A stretch of DNA of 9,160 nucleotides, taken from contig JAOUPJ010000139.1 of the NCBI GenBank assembly GCA_029879945.1, positions 1 through 9,160 of the forward strand. The letters are read 5' to 3'. The first letter of the stretch is position 1; the number at the start of each line of letters is the position of its first letter. A program made the position numbers and the translations under genes. This DNA is from Gammaproteobacteria bacterium. Lineage in GTDB: Bacteria > Pseudomonadota > Gammaproteobacteria > S012-40. Shown in pieces: positions 1 through 7,073 of the stretch. Below the pieces are notes generated by a model. The model was given only the letters and a program-made list of their open reading frames with translations, had not been told where the DNA came from and made no database searches.

Positions 1-2
1 GC

Positions 3-1889
3 AATGCCTATATGGTCGCGTTATCCGCCGTATTCTATCAATACATAGACATGCTTCGCGACGAATTTCCCAATTATACATTCGTTGCCATCCTGCATCA
101 GCGACTTAGCACAATTGCTAGCGATTTGAAAGATGACGGCCTGATTAACAATGACCCAGACACCTTGCCTAAGTTAAAACTGGCCAGTCGGACACTCAAT
201 CCGCTACAGATTATTGGTAATCTGGAATCGTACAGTGAACAGGTTATTGGAGAGAAACTTCCTGTGGCCGATCTTAATCTGTATCTCGACACCGATGGTG
301 ACGGTATTGTAAACACCTTTGATGATGATGACGACGGTGACGGCATCAAGGATGAAGATGATCTAAACCCCTACAATCCCAGTGACCGTGGCATCGTCCG
401 CATACACCCACGAGGGGCTGAAACCTATACTATCGAAATGGATGAAAATGGCTACGACAAAATTCTGGGTGACGAAAGCGATATGGAGTTACGACTCCAT
501 CAATATTCGGCCAATGGAATTATTCGCACCATCGATGGTGGCCTGGGTCAAAATGTGATACTGGGTGACAACGACCCAAATGTCCTTGATTTTTCCAATA
601 CCTCTCTCAACAACATCGCTTTCATAAACGGTGGATTCGGTGACGACTTAATCGTTGGTAGTGTCGGTAATGATACGATTATTGGCGGCCTATCAAATGA
701 CTCACTCTATGGGCATGATGGGGATGACCTATTCCTGATCACGAGTGAGAATGATGGGTTCGACACGATCAGTGGCGGCCTCGGCTTCGACAAGATTCTT
801 GGCTCTGAAATCGATGACAATATTCGCTTCCGAATTTTTCATTCGCAATACACCGTAGAAAAAATTGACGGTGGCGAAGGACTAAATATTATATCCGGTA
901 ACAGCACTCCTAACTATTTCGATTTCACCAATACCGAACTCGCTAATATCTCTGCCATCGACGGTGGCGATGGCTGGGACACCATTAAGGGAAGCCAAGG
1001 CAATGATGTGATCATCGGAGGTCCAGGAGTGGATGCCCTCTATGGAAATGCAGGGGATGACACCTTTCTCGTCAGTGGATTCCTGGATGGCTACGACTAT
1101 ATCAATGGCGGAGATGGGTTTGACACCATTCTCGGAACTGATTTGGATGATGCGATCGGGCTGACAAAATTTCAATTTGAATACTCTGTGGAGTTGATCG
1201 ATGGTGGCCTGGGCACCAACATCATTCGTGGGAATGATGAAAGCTCGGTTTTGGATTTTAGTAATACCGAACTGAAAAACATAGCCGCCATCTATGGCAA
1301 TGGCGGCTGGGATGTTATTGCGGGAAGCCAGTCTGATGATGTCATTATAGGTGGATCTGGAAATGACACCCTATTTGGCAAAAAAGGAGACGATATCTTC
1401 CGAGTAAACGGATCTGGAGATGACTTTGATTTGATTTCCGGGGGAGATGGTCATGACAGGATTCTGGGTTCAGACCAGGATGATAGAATTGGCTTGGTAC
1501 GTCTCGACGCTTCCTATCATGTGGAAGTCATAGACGGTGGACTGGGTATAAACACCATTGAAGGCAACGAAAATCACAACATACTGGATTTTCGCTACAC
1601 CACCCTAGTCAACATCACCGCCATACGTGGAAACAACGGCAATGATAGCATTTACGGCAGTTCATCTGATGATCTCATTGACGGGGGGCCAGGCAATGAT
1701 AGCTTAAACGGCGGCCCAGGGATCGATACTGCTCGGTACAGCGGTAATAGAGCGGATTTTTCAATTTCACTCTTACAAGGTATCTATACGGTAACAGACT
1801 TAAATAGCACCGACGGAAACGAAGGGAGTGATAGACTCACCAGTTTTGAATTTATCGAGTTTGCAGACCAAACCATTTCCCTGCCTTGA
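3..1889 (+). CDS. RTX/TSP3 repeat calcium-binding surface or secreted protein, 5' partial
   Basis: The 3' part of a large calcium-binding extracellular protein. The frame is open to the left edge (Asn-Ala-Tyr precede the first ATG at 12), and the first 90 residues look like the inside of a helical domain, so the true start probably lies outside the window. Residues below are numbered from the ATG at 12. Residues 93-125 form a thrombospondin type-3-like patch (DTDGDGIVN, then DDDDDGDGIKDEDD), a calcium-binding Asp motif. Residues 147 to about 575 are four tandem modules of exactly 111 residues, each with a conserved LDFSNTxLxNI segment and several GGxGxDxUx RTX nonapeptides that form calcium-bound beta-rolls. 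The tail (GIDTARYSGNRADF, then DRLTSFEFIEFADQTISL) matches the C-terminal block often found in type I-secreted RTX proteins. No catalytic domain is visible. A role as an adhesin or surface-layer protein is inferred. The stop lies 8 bp from the end of the convergent gene. Confidence 0.85.
   Translation, partial: NAYMVALSAVFYQYIDMLRDEFPNYTFVAILHQRLSTIASDLKDDGLINNDPDTLPKLKLASRTLNPLQIIGNLESYSEQVIGEKLPVADLNLYLDTDGDGIVNTFDDDDDGDGIKDEDDLNPYNPSDRGIVRIHPRGAETYTIEMDENGYDKILGDESDMELRLHQYSANGIIRTIDGGLGQNVILGDNDPNVLDFSNTSLNNIAFINGGFGDDLIVGSVGNDTIIGGLSNDSLYGHDGDDLFLITSENDGFDTISGGLGFDKILGSEIDDNIRFRIFHSQYTVEKIDGGEGLNIISGNSTPNYFDFTNTELANISAIDGGDGWDTIKGSQGNDVIIGGPGVDALYGNAGDDTFLVSGFLDGYDYINGGDGFDTILGTDLDDAIGLTKFQFEYSVELIDGGLGTNIIRGNDESSVLDFSNTELKNIAAIYGNGGWDVIAGSQSDDVIIGGSGNDTLFGKKGDDIFRVNGSGDDFDLISGGDGHDRILGSDQDDRIGLVRLDASYHVEVIDGGLGINTIEGNENHNILDFRYTTLVNITAIRGNNGNDSIYGSSSDDLIDGGPGNDSLNGGPGIDTARYSGNRADFSISLLQGIYTVTDLNSTDGNEGSDRLTSFEFIEFADQTISLP
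450..1740 (+). repeat. Tandem 333-bp (111-residue) RTX super-repeats, 3.9 copies
   Basis: Four in-frame modules start at 450, 783, 1116 and 1449, each with GxDxILG (GYDKILG, GFDKILG, GFDTILG, GHDRILG). The first three are exactly 111 codons with no insertion or deletion. The fourth follows the same register to about 1740 and then passes into the C-terminal domain. DNA identity is moderate overall, but islands are conserved: the 17-mer atcgatggtggcctggg occurs at 531 and again at 1197, exactly 666 bp (two units) apart. Each module joins a non-RTX beta segment (the IDGG to LDFSNT region) to three or four RTX nonapeptides. Confidence 0.9.
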
Positions 1890-1897
1890 AACTACCA

Positions 1898-2506
1898 CTA
1901 TTTATCTAGCGATTGATAGAGTTTTAATAGATCGACCCCAAGAAGCGAACCATACTGACGCGTTTCCGTGGAGCTAATTTCTGTATTTTCTGATTTATAG
2001 ATACTAAAAATAGTAAAGCTTGTTATCTGTAAACTGTCTAGCACAAGCTCAACCCCCGCCGAGTAGGTATACAGGTCTTTCACTGTGTGGGCATCATTAT
2101 TGACCAGATAACTCGTCGTGGTGTTTTTCTGTTCCAGCCCAAAGGCCAAATAGGGTTTAATACGCTCAAATTCATTCAAGCGAACCCGAATTAACTCAGC
2201 ACCGTAACTCTTGACTGTCTCACGTTCTGTTTCCAACACATTCTTGGAATACCGCACATATGGCCTGCTGGAGTAGCTGACCGCCAGCCCCCGGATCTGC
2301 CCCGCATTCTTCCAGCCTATTTCCCAGGAGGCACTATAACTACTGTAGGAAGATGACTCTGTTGTGACAAAATTACTGGCAATCGTTAGCTTGGTTTTTT
2401 CTGTGTCAAACCAATTCAAATCCGTGTCCGCAAAAACAGGTTCTGAGCAGAGCGCGATGAGAAACACAAGGCAGTGGTATGTTATAAATCCATTTCGAAC
2501 GGGCAT
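1898..2506 (-). CDS. Exported protein of unknown function, probable small outer-membrane beta-barrel
   Basis: A 202-aa protein with a Sec signal peptide: a hydrophobic core at residues 7-20 and likely cleavage after VFA at 27. The mature part is rich in alternating polar/hydrophobic stretches (TKLTIASNFV, SASWEIGWK, IRGLAVSYS, KPYLAFGLE, YSAGVELVL), as in beta-strands of small outer-membrane barrels. It lacks the usual terminal Phe, ending SLDK, so periplasmic or atypical barrel alternatives remain. No family was recognised. The start is the only ATG in the frame, and a stop codon lies four codons upstream. No Shine-Dalgarno precedes it; a good one (GAGG) about 30 nt upstream points at a different ATG. 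A promoter candidate sits at 2540-2569. The gene is divergent from the lipoprotein gene at 2645 and convergent with the RTX gene, so it is transcribed alone. Confidence 0.75.
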   Translation of the reverse strand: MPVRNGFITYHCLVFLIALCSEPVFADTDLNWFDTEKTKLTIASNFVTTESSSYSSYSASWEIGWKNAGQIRGLAVSYSSRPYVRYSKNVLETERETVKSYGAELIRVRLNEFERIKPYLAFGLEQKNTTTSYLVNNDAHTVKDLYTYSAGVELVLDSLQITSFTIFSIYKSENTEISSTETRQYGSLLGVDLLKLYQSLDK

Positions 2507-2539
2507 ATGAGAATACTAGCACAGGCATGTCATTTCCTC

Positions 2540-2569
2540 ATTAAACGAGCTAAACACCCGTCTTGTAAA
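2540..2569 (-). promoter_or_regulatory. Sigma-70-like promoter candidate for the exported-protein gene at 1898-2506
   Basis: On the minus strand, TTTACA (2569-2564; 5 of 6 to the -35 consensus) and TTTAAT (2545-2540; 5 of 6 to the -10 consensus) are separated by 18 bp. The expected transcription start near 2533 gives a leader of about 27 nt before the ATG at 2506. Confidence 0.45.
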
Positions 2570-2577
2570 CCTTATCT

Positions 2578-2606
2578 TTTATTGCACCGTGCTCGTATGG
2601 TAGAAT
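2578..2606 (+). promoter_or_regulatory. Extended -10 promoter candidate for the lipoprotein gene at 2645
   Basis: TGGTAGAAT at 2598-2606 is an extended -10 element (TG, one base, then TAGAAT, 5 of 6 to TATAAT). The -35 position, 17 bp upstream (TTTATT, 2578-2583), is a poor match, which extended -10 promoters tolerate. The predicted start near 2613 leaves a leader of about 32 nt before the ATG at 2645. It lies back to back with the minus-strand candidate; their -35 hexamers are 8 bp apart. Confidence 0.38.
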
Positions 2607-2644
2607 TTCCGCACATCATCATGTTTGTGGGCGGCCTAAGAAAA

Positions 2645-3883
2645 ATGAATTTTTCTATAATATTCAGACAGTTATTTATATCTACCCTGATACTGCTATC
2701 CCTCACCGCCTGCTTTCACGAACAAGAAGAGATCCCGGGTATAGTCAAATTTTCAGGGTTTGTACTGACACAAGACCTGAAGAGTGTCACTCTATTCGAT
2801 GCCGAGGGCAATTCTCACCCAGCACAGCTGAATGGTTCCACCTATGAAGTTGAAATAGATACTCCCCATTTTCCCATTCTGGCTGTTGCCGAGACAGGTA
2901 CCGGTAAACTCTATTCTGCCTCCTATCGGCAAACCCAAATCTCTATTTTGTTTCTTACGGACTTTATTGTGCGAACGGTCTGGGCGGACGACCCCGCTAC
3001 CCTCGAATCTGACTGGGCCACACGACATCCCAATGAGTTCGATGTCACGAAGATGATTCAGAAAGCAGAATCGCTGACACTCCCAATTGTACAGGCCCAC
3101 GGGTTTGAAGACATGAATGCCTTCTATAACGATTTGGAGCAACTAGACCAGGAGCAGCTGGAGGCGGTGCTTAGTGTACTTCAATTTGAATACACAAGTA
3201 GTGAAATTATCATCAAAAACCGCTTGACCGGAACGACCCTTTCCGCCAACTTGGCCGAGGGAGCGAGTTCAGAACTGAGCTTCCCTGAGAATGAATTACA
3301 AAAGACAGTCTACGCCAGAGAAATTGAAGCCGTATGGCAAGCACTCGTTACTTCGCAAAACGTATCCGCTTTTTTCAGTTCCAATGTGGATGCCGGTGTA
3401 ATTGATGATGGAAAGACCAAAGAACAACTACTTGCGCTTTGGAATGCTTCATTTCCCTTTGCGCATCTCTCAGCTATCAACATCAGATTGGGCGAGCCCT
3501 TGCCCGATGAACAACTGAGAACCGATGAGATCGGTTTTTATGTCACACTCCTTGGTGCCACCACTAACGGAGTAGATATCGTCACCCGCATGGTGAACAA
3601 TGGAAGTCAGTGGCTATGGATAGGCAATGGAACCACTTTGCAAGCTGAAGATCAGATTCATATCATCTGGATCGGACAAAGCATCGTTAGCGAGCAAAAT
3701 GGCGCTGCGGGATCCGCCCTTTCTAACTTTGCTGGATACTTAGCCTTTGAGGGTGGTAGCGCTACTGAAGAGCCAGTAGCAGTTGCAGAACCACCCGCAG
3801 TAGAAGGCAACCAACCATGGGTGTGGGACACTAACACACCTTCCACCCCCTGTCTAAACGACCCCAGCGGGCAACAATGTTAG
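2645..3883 (+). CDS. Outer-membrane lipoprotein of unknown function
   Basis: The frame is open from 2474, but the start is placed at the ATG at 2645. From there the protein (412 aa) opens with a classic lipoprotein signal: a basic/polar start, a hydrophobic run, and lipobox LTAC with acylated Cys23. Phe at +2 is not the Asp inner-membrane retention signal, so the outer membrane is likely. An upstream start would overlap the divergent gene and bury the signal. The N-terminal mature part (about 30-95) is beta-rich (VKFSGFVLTQDLKSVTLFD, then a YEVEID strand), resembling carboxypeptidase-regulatory or Ig-like surface domains. A helical region follows (about 115-175, MNAFYNDLEQLDQEQLEAVL). The segment at about 225-355 alternates helix and strands and could be an NTF2-like fold, which is speculative. 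The C-terminus is a Pro/Ala/Glu/Val linker, then a tail with two cysteines ten residues apart (C402 and the last residue). No catalytic motif was recognised. Ribosome-binding site is weak (taaga). Confidence 0.75.
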   Translation: MNFSIIFRQLFISTLILLSLTACFHEQEEIPGIVKFSGFVLTQDLKSVTLFDAEGNSHPAQLNGSTYEVEIDTPHFPILAVAETGTGKLYSASYRQTQISILFLTDFIVRTVWADDPATLESDWATRHPNEFDVTKMIQKAESLTLPIVQAHGFEDMNAFYNDLEQLDQEQLEAVLSVLQFEYTSSEIIIKNRLTGTTLSANLAEGASSELSFPENELQKTVYAREIEAVWQALVTSQNVSAFFSSNVDAGVIDDGKTKEQLLALWNASFPFAHLSAINIRLGEPLPDEQLRTDEIGFYVTLLGATTNGVDIVTRMVNNGSQWLWIGNGTTLQAEDQIHIIWIGQSIVSEQNGAAGSALSNFAGYLAFEGGSATEEPVAVAEPPAVEGNQPWVWDTNTPSTPCLNDPSGQQC

Positions 3884-4047
3884 AATCTCTGGCCATTGAG
3901 ATAAAGAAAACGCTGCGAAAAAAGCCTTTACCTTAGTACCTGCTTTATTTAGAATCTTGTCTAGCTTATTGGTTGCTTTGGTGAAATCCTCGCGGATGTT
4001 TATGCCCTCTTTAGAGGGTCGGGGTCTCTTCGTTACAAGCGGTCGAG
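3884..4047. other. Intergenic gap between convergent genes, containing stem-loop 4005-4018
   Basis: A 164-bp gap between the lipoprotein gene (plus) and the lipoprotein-barrel gene (minus). The clearest structure is the perfect 6-bp inverted repeat CCCTCT-TT-AGAGGG at 4005-4018, without a following T-run on either strand. A weaker one, AAAGC (3921-3925) with GCTTT (3942-3946), runs into six T residues when read on the minus strand and ATTT on the plus strand. ATCTC (3885-3889) with GAGAT (3898-3902) directly follows the plus-strand stop. Together these may serve as a poor bidirectional termination zone. No gene is seen. Confidence 0.35.
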
Positions 4048-5091
4048 TTAAAATCTCACCCCAATCCCCAGCGAAACGCTGCTGTAGTCTTTATTGTGGT
4101 TGTAAATCTCCCTCACCCTCTGCTGGGTTGCCAGATCAAATTTCGTAAATTTAGACCTATCAAGTTTTGGTTCTACCGGTGCTAATCCCAGTGTAGCAAG
4201 TGAGAGCTGAGCATTAATATCAAAGAAGACTATTTTGTTACCCAGTTCTAAGCCAATATCAAATAACACCGGGTAACTACTCCCTTCCACATTCTCCTCG
4301 ATAATGTCGCCGGTTCCAGGTAGACCATAATCGCTTACATTAACGCGATGATGAGAGTGGGCCAATCCCATCCCAAGATAAAAGTACTTAAGTTCTGGTG
4401 GCCTGTATAAAAGAGAAAGGGTTCGAGTATCTCTGAAATTGCTAATATATATATTGCTGGAGGTTTGCGTGTCGCTGTTGCTAATACCATCTCCATTGAA
4501 AGAAATTCTCGCCAGAACGTTTTCACTCAATTTGTGACTATAATAGAGTTTGATCCCCCTATTCTGCGAAGTCCAAACACTGCCGGTAACAATGTTCAAG
4601 CCTAAGGTATTATATCGGTTACGGTCTGGTCGAAACGGTCTTATTACACGGGATGATCTCGGCTCACCGCCCGTCTCGCTCAACGCCACGTTTTTACAGC
4701 CTTCCACATTACCCGTCTTCCTATTGAGGGGTAGATACAAACTCGGCAGATAGTCCCACATATACCCCGACAGGTAGTCAATTCCAAAACCATAGAAATT
4801 CAAAATGTTCAAGGCGTAAACTGGCGTAACACTTTTGACTGCCGTGTGAACACTGTGCTCGTAGCAGGGATCAATCACTTCTACATACAATTCCTGGAAC
4901 GACGAAGCCGTGGTACTGACGTAGGCTGGGGTCTTGGTGATGTAGGCTGGCTGTTTGGGTGGATTAATTCGTACCTTAACAGACTCATCACTGACAATCT
5001 GCACATTTTGGTTGGCAGAATTAAACATGGACGCGCAACCAGACAAGAGCGCTAGAGAGAGCAAACAGCTAAGCTGAGCAAAATGTCTCAT
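4048..5091 (-). CDS. Outer-membrane lipoprotein with C-terminal beta-barrel-like domain
   Basis: A 347-aa protein with a lipoprotein signal: hydrophobic run, lipobox LSGC, acylated Cys19, then Ala-Ser, consistent with the outer membrane. Residues 19-135 resemble the N-terminal domain of GCASxFNG-type (PEGA-like) lipoproteins, including a GIDYLSGYMWDYLP segment like the D-x-x-x-G-x-x-Y/W motif of that group. From about 160 to the end the protein switches to amphipathic strands with aromatic girdle residues (IKLYYSHKLS, YFYLGMGLAHS, PVLFDIGLELG, IVFFDINAQLSL) and ends VSLGIGVRF. The terminal Phe fits a BAM-recognised barrel signal. It is therefore a lipoprotein-barrel chimera. The start is 5 bp after the stop of the barrel gene upstream, with no Shine-Dalgarno of its own, so translational coupling is likely. 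Function is unknown; partnership with that barrel is inferred. Confidence 0.78.
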   Translation of the reverse strand: MRHFAQLSCLLSLALLSGCASMFNSANQNVQIVSDESVKVRINPPKQPAYITKTPAYVSTTASSFQELYVEVIDPCYEHSVHTAVKSVTPVYALNILNFYGFGIDYLSGYMWDYLPSLYLPLNRKTGNVEGCKNVALSETGGEPRSSRVIRPFRPDRNRYNTLGLNIVTGSVWTSQNRGIKLYYSHKLSENVLARISFNGDGISNSDTQTSSNIYISNFRDTRTLSLLYRPPELKYFYLGMGLAHSHHRVNVSDYGLPGTGDIIEENVEGSSYPVLFDIGLELGNKIVFFDINAQLSLATLGLAPVEPKLDRSKFTKFDLATQQRVREIYNHNKDYSSVSLGIGVRF

Positions 5092-5096
5092 AACAG

Positions 5097-5633
5097 CTAA
5101 AAGTTGTAATGGATACTGGCAGACGGCAATAGCCCCAATCTGACAAACTCCTGTTTATCAAAATCTCGAAATGTGGCCGTGTAGATCAGGCTAAACGAAA
5201 ACAAGAAACCTTTTCGCATAGGGCTGCCAAGGTCAATTCCAAAACCTGCTCCCGTATGTATTGCATTCGGGGAACGCGACACCCCTGTATCCACCAAATT
5301 ACTAACACCATCTGTATTTCGCTCTGTCTCTACACCAATCACCCATCTCAAACCCATGGGAGTAAATTCTCGAGAATCAATCACGGTTAAATAACGTGAA
5401 AAACCCAAAGAGAAATCGACATACTCACTCCCCGTATCTTTATCAATAGCAGCCGCGAAGGTGAGGTTCACAAAATTCTTACCAAAATAGGAGCGATAAG
5501 ACAGGCCCGTTGCCTCCACCCAACCCAGGCTGAGCCCGATTGAATTCTCTGGCATTTCTGATTGTGTTTCGTCTGCAAAAGAAAAAGTAGAAAGAATTAA
5601 AAAACTTAATGCGAACAGAAGACGATATCTCAT
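5097..5633 (-). CDS. Small outer-membrane beta-barrel protein
   Basis: A 178-aa protein with a signal peptide (hydrophobic residues 4-19, cleavage after FSFA at 20). Glycine- and aromatic-rich amphipathic strands follow: SIGLSLGWVEATGLSYRSYF, NLTFAAAID, YVDFSLGFSRYL, LRWVIGVETE, HTGAGFGIDLG, FLFSFSLIYTATF, and finally SASIHYNF. The terminal Phe fits an outer-membrane barrel of about eight strands. No pore, enzyme or receptor motif is visible. A good Shine-Dalgarno (AAGGGA, 8 nt before the ATG) and a promoter candidate at 5685-5713 support the start. It is the first gene of a two-gene unit: the lipoprotein-barrel gene begins 5 bp after its stop. It lies 90 bp downstream of the histidine kinase gene on the same strand, so read-through from that operon is possible. 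Confidence 0.8.
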   Translation of the reverse strand: MRYRLLFALSFLILSTFSFADETQSEMPENSIGLSLGWVEATGLSYRSYFGKNFVNLTFAAAIDKDTGSEYVDFSLGFSRYLTVIDSREFTPMGLRWVIGVETERNTDGVSNLVDTGVSRSPNAIHTGAGFGIDLGSPMRKGFLFSFSLIYTATFRDFDKQEFVRLGLLPSASIHYNF

Positions 5634-5684
5634 TCTTATTGTCCCTTTTATGACTGCCTGAGGTGTAATTTTAGTCCGTGATTA

Positions 5685-5713
5685 ATACTAGTGCTGGAAA
5701 CGCGGATTCGCAA
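5685..5713 (-). promoter_or_regulatory. Sigma-70-like promoter candidate for the barrel/lipoprotein pair
   Basis: On the minus strand, TTGCGA (5713-5708; 4 of 6 to the -35 consensus) and TAGTAT (5690-5685; 4 of 6 to the -10 consensus) are 17 bp apart, the optimal spacing. It lies in the 90-bp gap after the kinase gene, about 50 bp before the ATG at 5633. It would make the barrel genes separable from the two-component operon. Confidence 0.35.
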
Positions 5714-5723
5714 GCAAAATCCA

Positions 5724-7073
5724 CTAGCCACTGGCCACATCTGCTAGGGGTATCCGTATCTGTGTACTCAAACCACCAAACCGCGCAGATTTGGACATAT
5801 GAAAAACACCGCTATAGATGTCAACTATTTCGCTGATTATAGACATGCCTAATCCGTGTCCTTCCTTGTTTTCATCCAGACGTGTTCCCCGTTTCAACAC
5901 GCGGGACTGCTCCACGGAATCAAGCCCTGGTCCGTCATCTTCAACAACAAACTCGATATAGTCCCCTTCCGCTTCCCTCACTTCAACCCCAACCGCTTTC
6001 CGCGCCCATTTACAGGCGTTGTCCAACAGATTACCCAGTAGTTCCATCATATCATCCCGATCCAGTCGAGCGACGATTCCCTGCGATGGATACTCCAACG
6101 TGAACTCCAGATGCTTGCCTTCATAGATGCGCTTTAGCACCTCAACCAATCCGGTGAGGTCTTCATTTGGATCAAAACGGTGACTCGCTGAACCACTACC
6201 GGCCAACCTTGCCCGCTTTAGTTCACGTTCAATGATAACCCGTATATCGGTGCTGGAAGTCTTCAGATCATCTCGAAATTCTTGCGGCAAGTGCTCGCTT
6301 TTTTCCGCCAGACTCATAATGATATTGAGGGGTGTTTTGAGTGCGTGCGCCAGATTGCCTAAGGCATTGCGTGATCGTTTTAAACGTTGATTGGATTTCG
6401 AGATAAGATGATTGACTTCACGAACCAGGGGTTGAACTTCTGCAGGGACATCCTCTGTTAGCTGTTCCTTCTCCCCTCTTTCCAATTGCTTGATATCCTC
6501 AAAAACAGGCTTTAAGGTTGAAAAGGAGCGTCGTAGTTGTCTATGTTGGATATAGCTGAGTAGGACCAGCGTTATAACCATCATTATCGCAAAAGCGAGG
6601 TGAAAACGCGCCAGGCTCGCCTTGATCGGCGTCAGATCTTCAGCCACTAGAATGGTGTATTCCCGTTGGTGCTTTTTATAGGATGTTGCCTGTATTAAAA
6701 GCTCCTGACCTGCCGGCCCCAGCGCCTTCCATTTTTCCACACTACCTAGCGGAACCGGTTTTGAAGCCAGATTGGTATCCCATACCGATCTGGAATAAAT
6801 GCGCTCACCATCACCCTGTGTAACCAGATAGTAGTGCCCTGAAAAAACTCTGTCGTATTCAGAATTGATACTGGCATTGGTAATAGTCGTGTCGCCATTG
6901 ATGTCGATTTGAATCGCAGAAAGTATCCCTTCACTATCGTGAGTCAGTCTTGAATAGATAAATTCTTCTGCCAGATCCTTTATAACAGTAGAGCTAAACC
7001 ACCAAAGTATGGCACACATAGTCAACAGGCTTATGAGCAAGCCATTTCGAAGCGTATGTTCAATGGACTTCAA
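5724..7073 (-). CDS. PhoQ-like membrane sensor histidine kinase
   Basis: A 449-aa EnvZ/PhoQ-type kinase that should autophosphorylate on His243 and pass phosphate to the regulator encoded just upstream. Order: transmembrane segment 1 (about 12-31); periplasmic sensor (about 32-155); transmembrane segment 2 (about 156-174); linker with HAMP-like helices (about 178-232); H-box LGNLAHALKTPLNII (His243); N-box GNLLDNACKWA (347-357); G1 VEDDGPGL (377-384); G2 GHGLGM (405-410). All catalytic boxes look intact. The LAHALKTPL H-box is typical of PhoQ relatives. The sensor is moderately acidic but lacks the dense acidic patch of enteric PhoQ, so the ligand is unknown. The start is TTG at 7073: the frame is closed by TAG immediately upstream, the next ATG is codon 18 inside the first membrane helix, and GGAG lies 10 nt before the TTG. 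It overlaps the regulator stop by 4 bp (TTGA). Confidence 0.92.
   Translation of the reverse strand: MKSIEHTLRNGLLISLLTMCAILWWFSSTVIKDLAEEFIYSRLTHDSEGILSAIQIDINGDTTITNASINSEYDRVFSGHYYLVTQGDGERIYSRSVWDTNLASKPVPLGSVEKWKALGPAGQELLIQATSYKKHQREYTILVAEDLTPIKASLARFHLAFAIMMVITLVLLSYIQHRQLRRSFSTLKPVFEDIKQLERGEKEQLTEDVPAEVQPLVREVNHLISKSNQRLKRSRNALGNLAHALKTPLNIIMSLAEKSEHLPQEFRDDLKTSSTDIRVIIERELKRARLAGSGSASHRFDPNEDLTGLVEVLKRIYEGKHLEFTLEYPSQGIVARLDRDDMMELLGNLLDNACKWARKAVGVEVREAEGDYIEFVVEDDGPGLDSVEQSRVLKRGTRLDENKEGHGLGMSIISEIVDIYSGVFHMSKSARFGGLSTQIRIPLADVASG

Noticed and set aside
882..1175. 97-codon open frame on the minus strand inside the RTX gene
   Set aside because: It is an antisense frame made by Gly/Asp-rich repeat codons. 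The plus-strand RTX protein fully explains the sequence.
2474..2644. 57-codon N-terminal extension of the lipoprotein gene
   Set aside because: It overlaps the divergent gene, lies across both promoter candidates and would bury a clear lipoprotein signal peptide.
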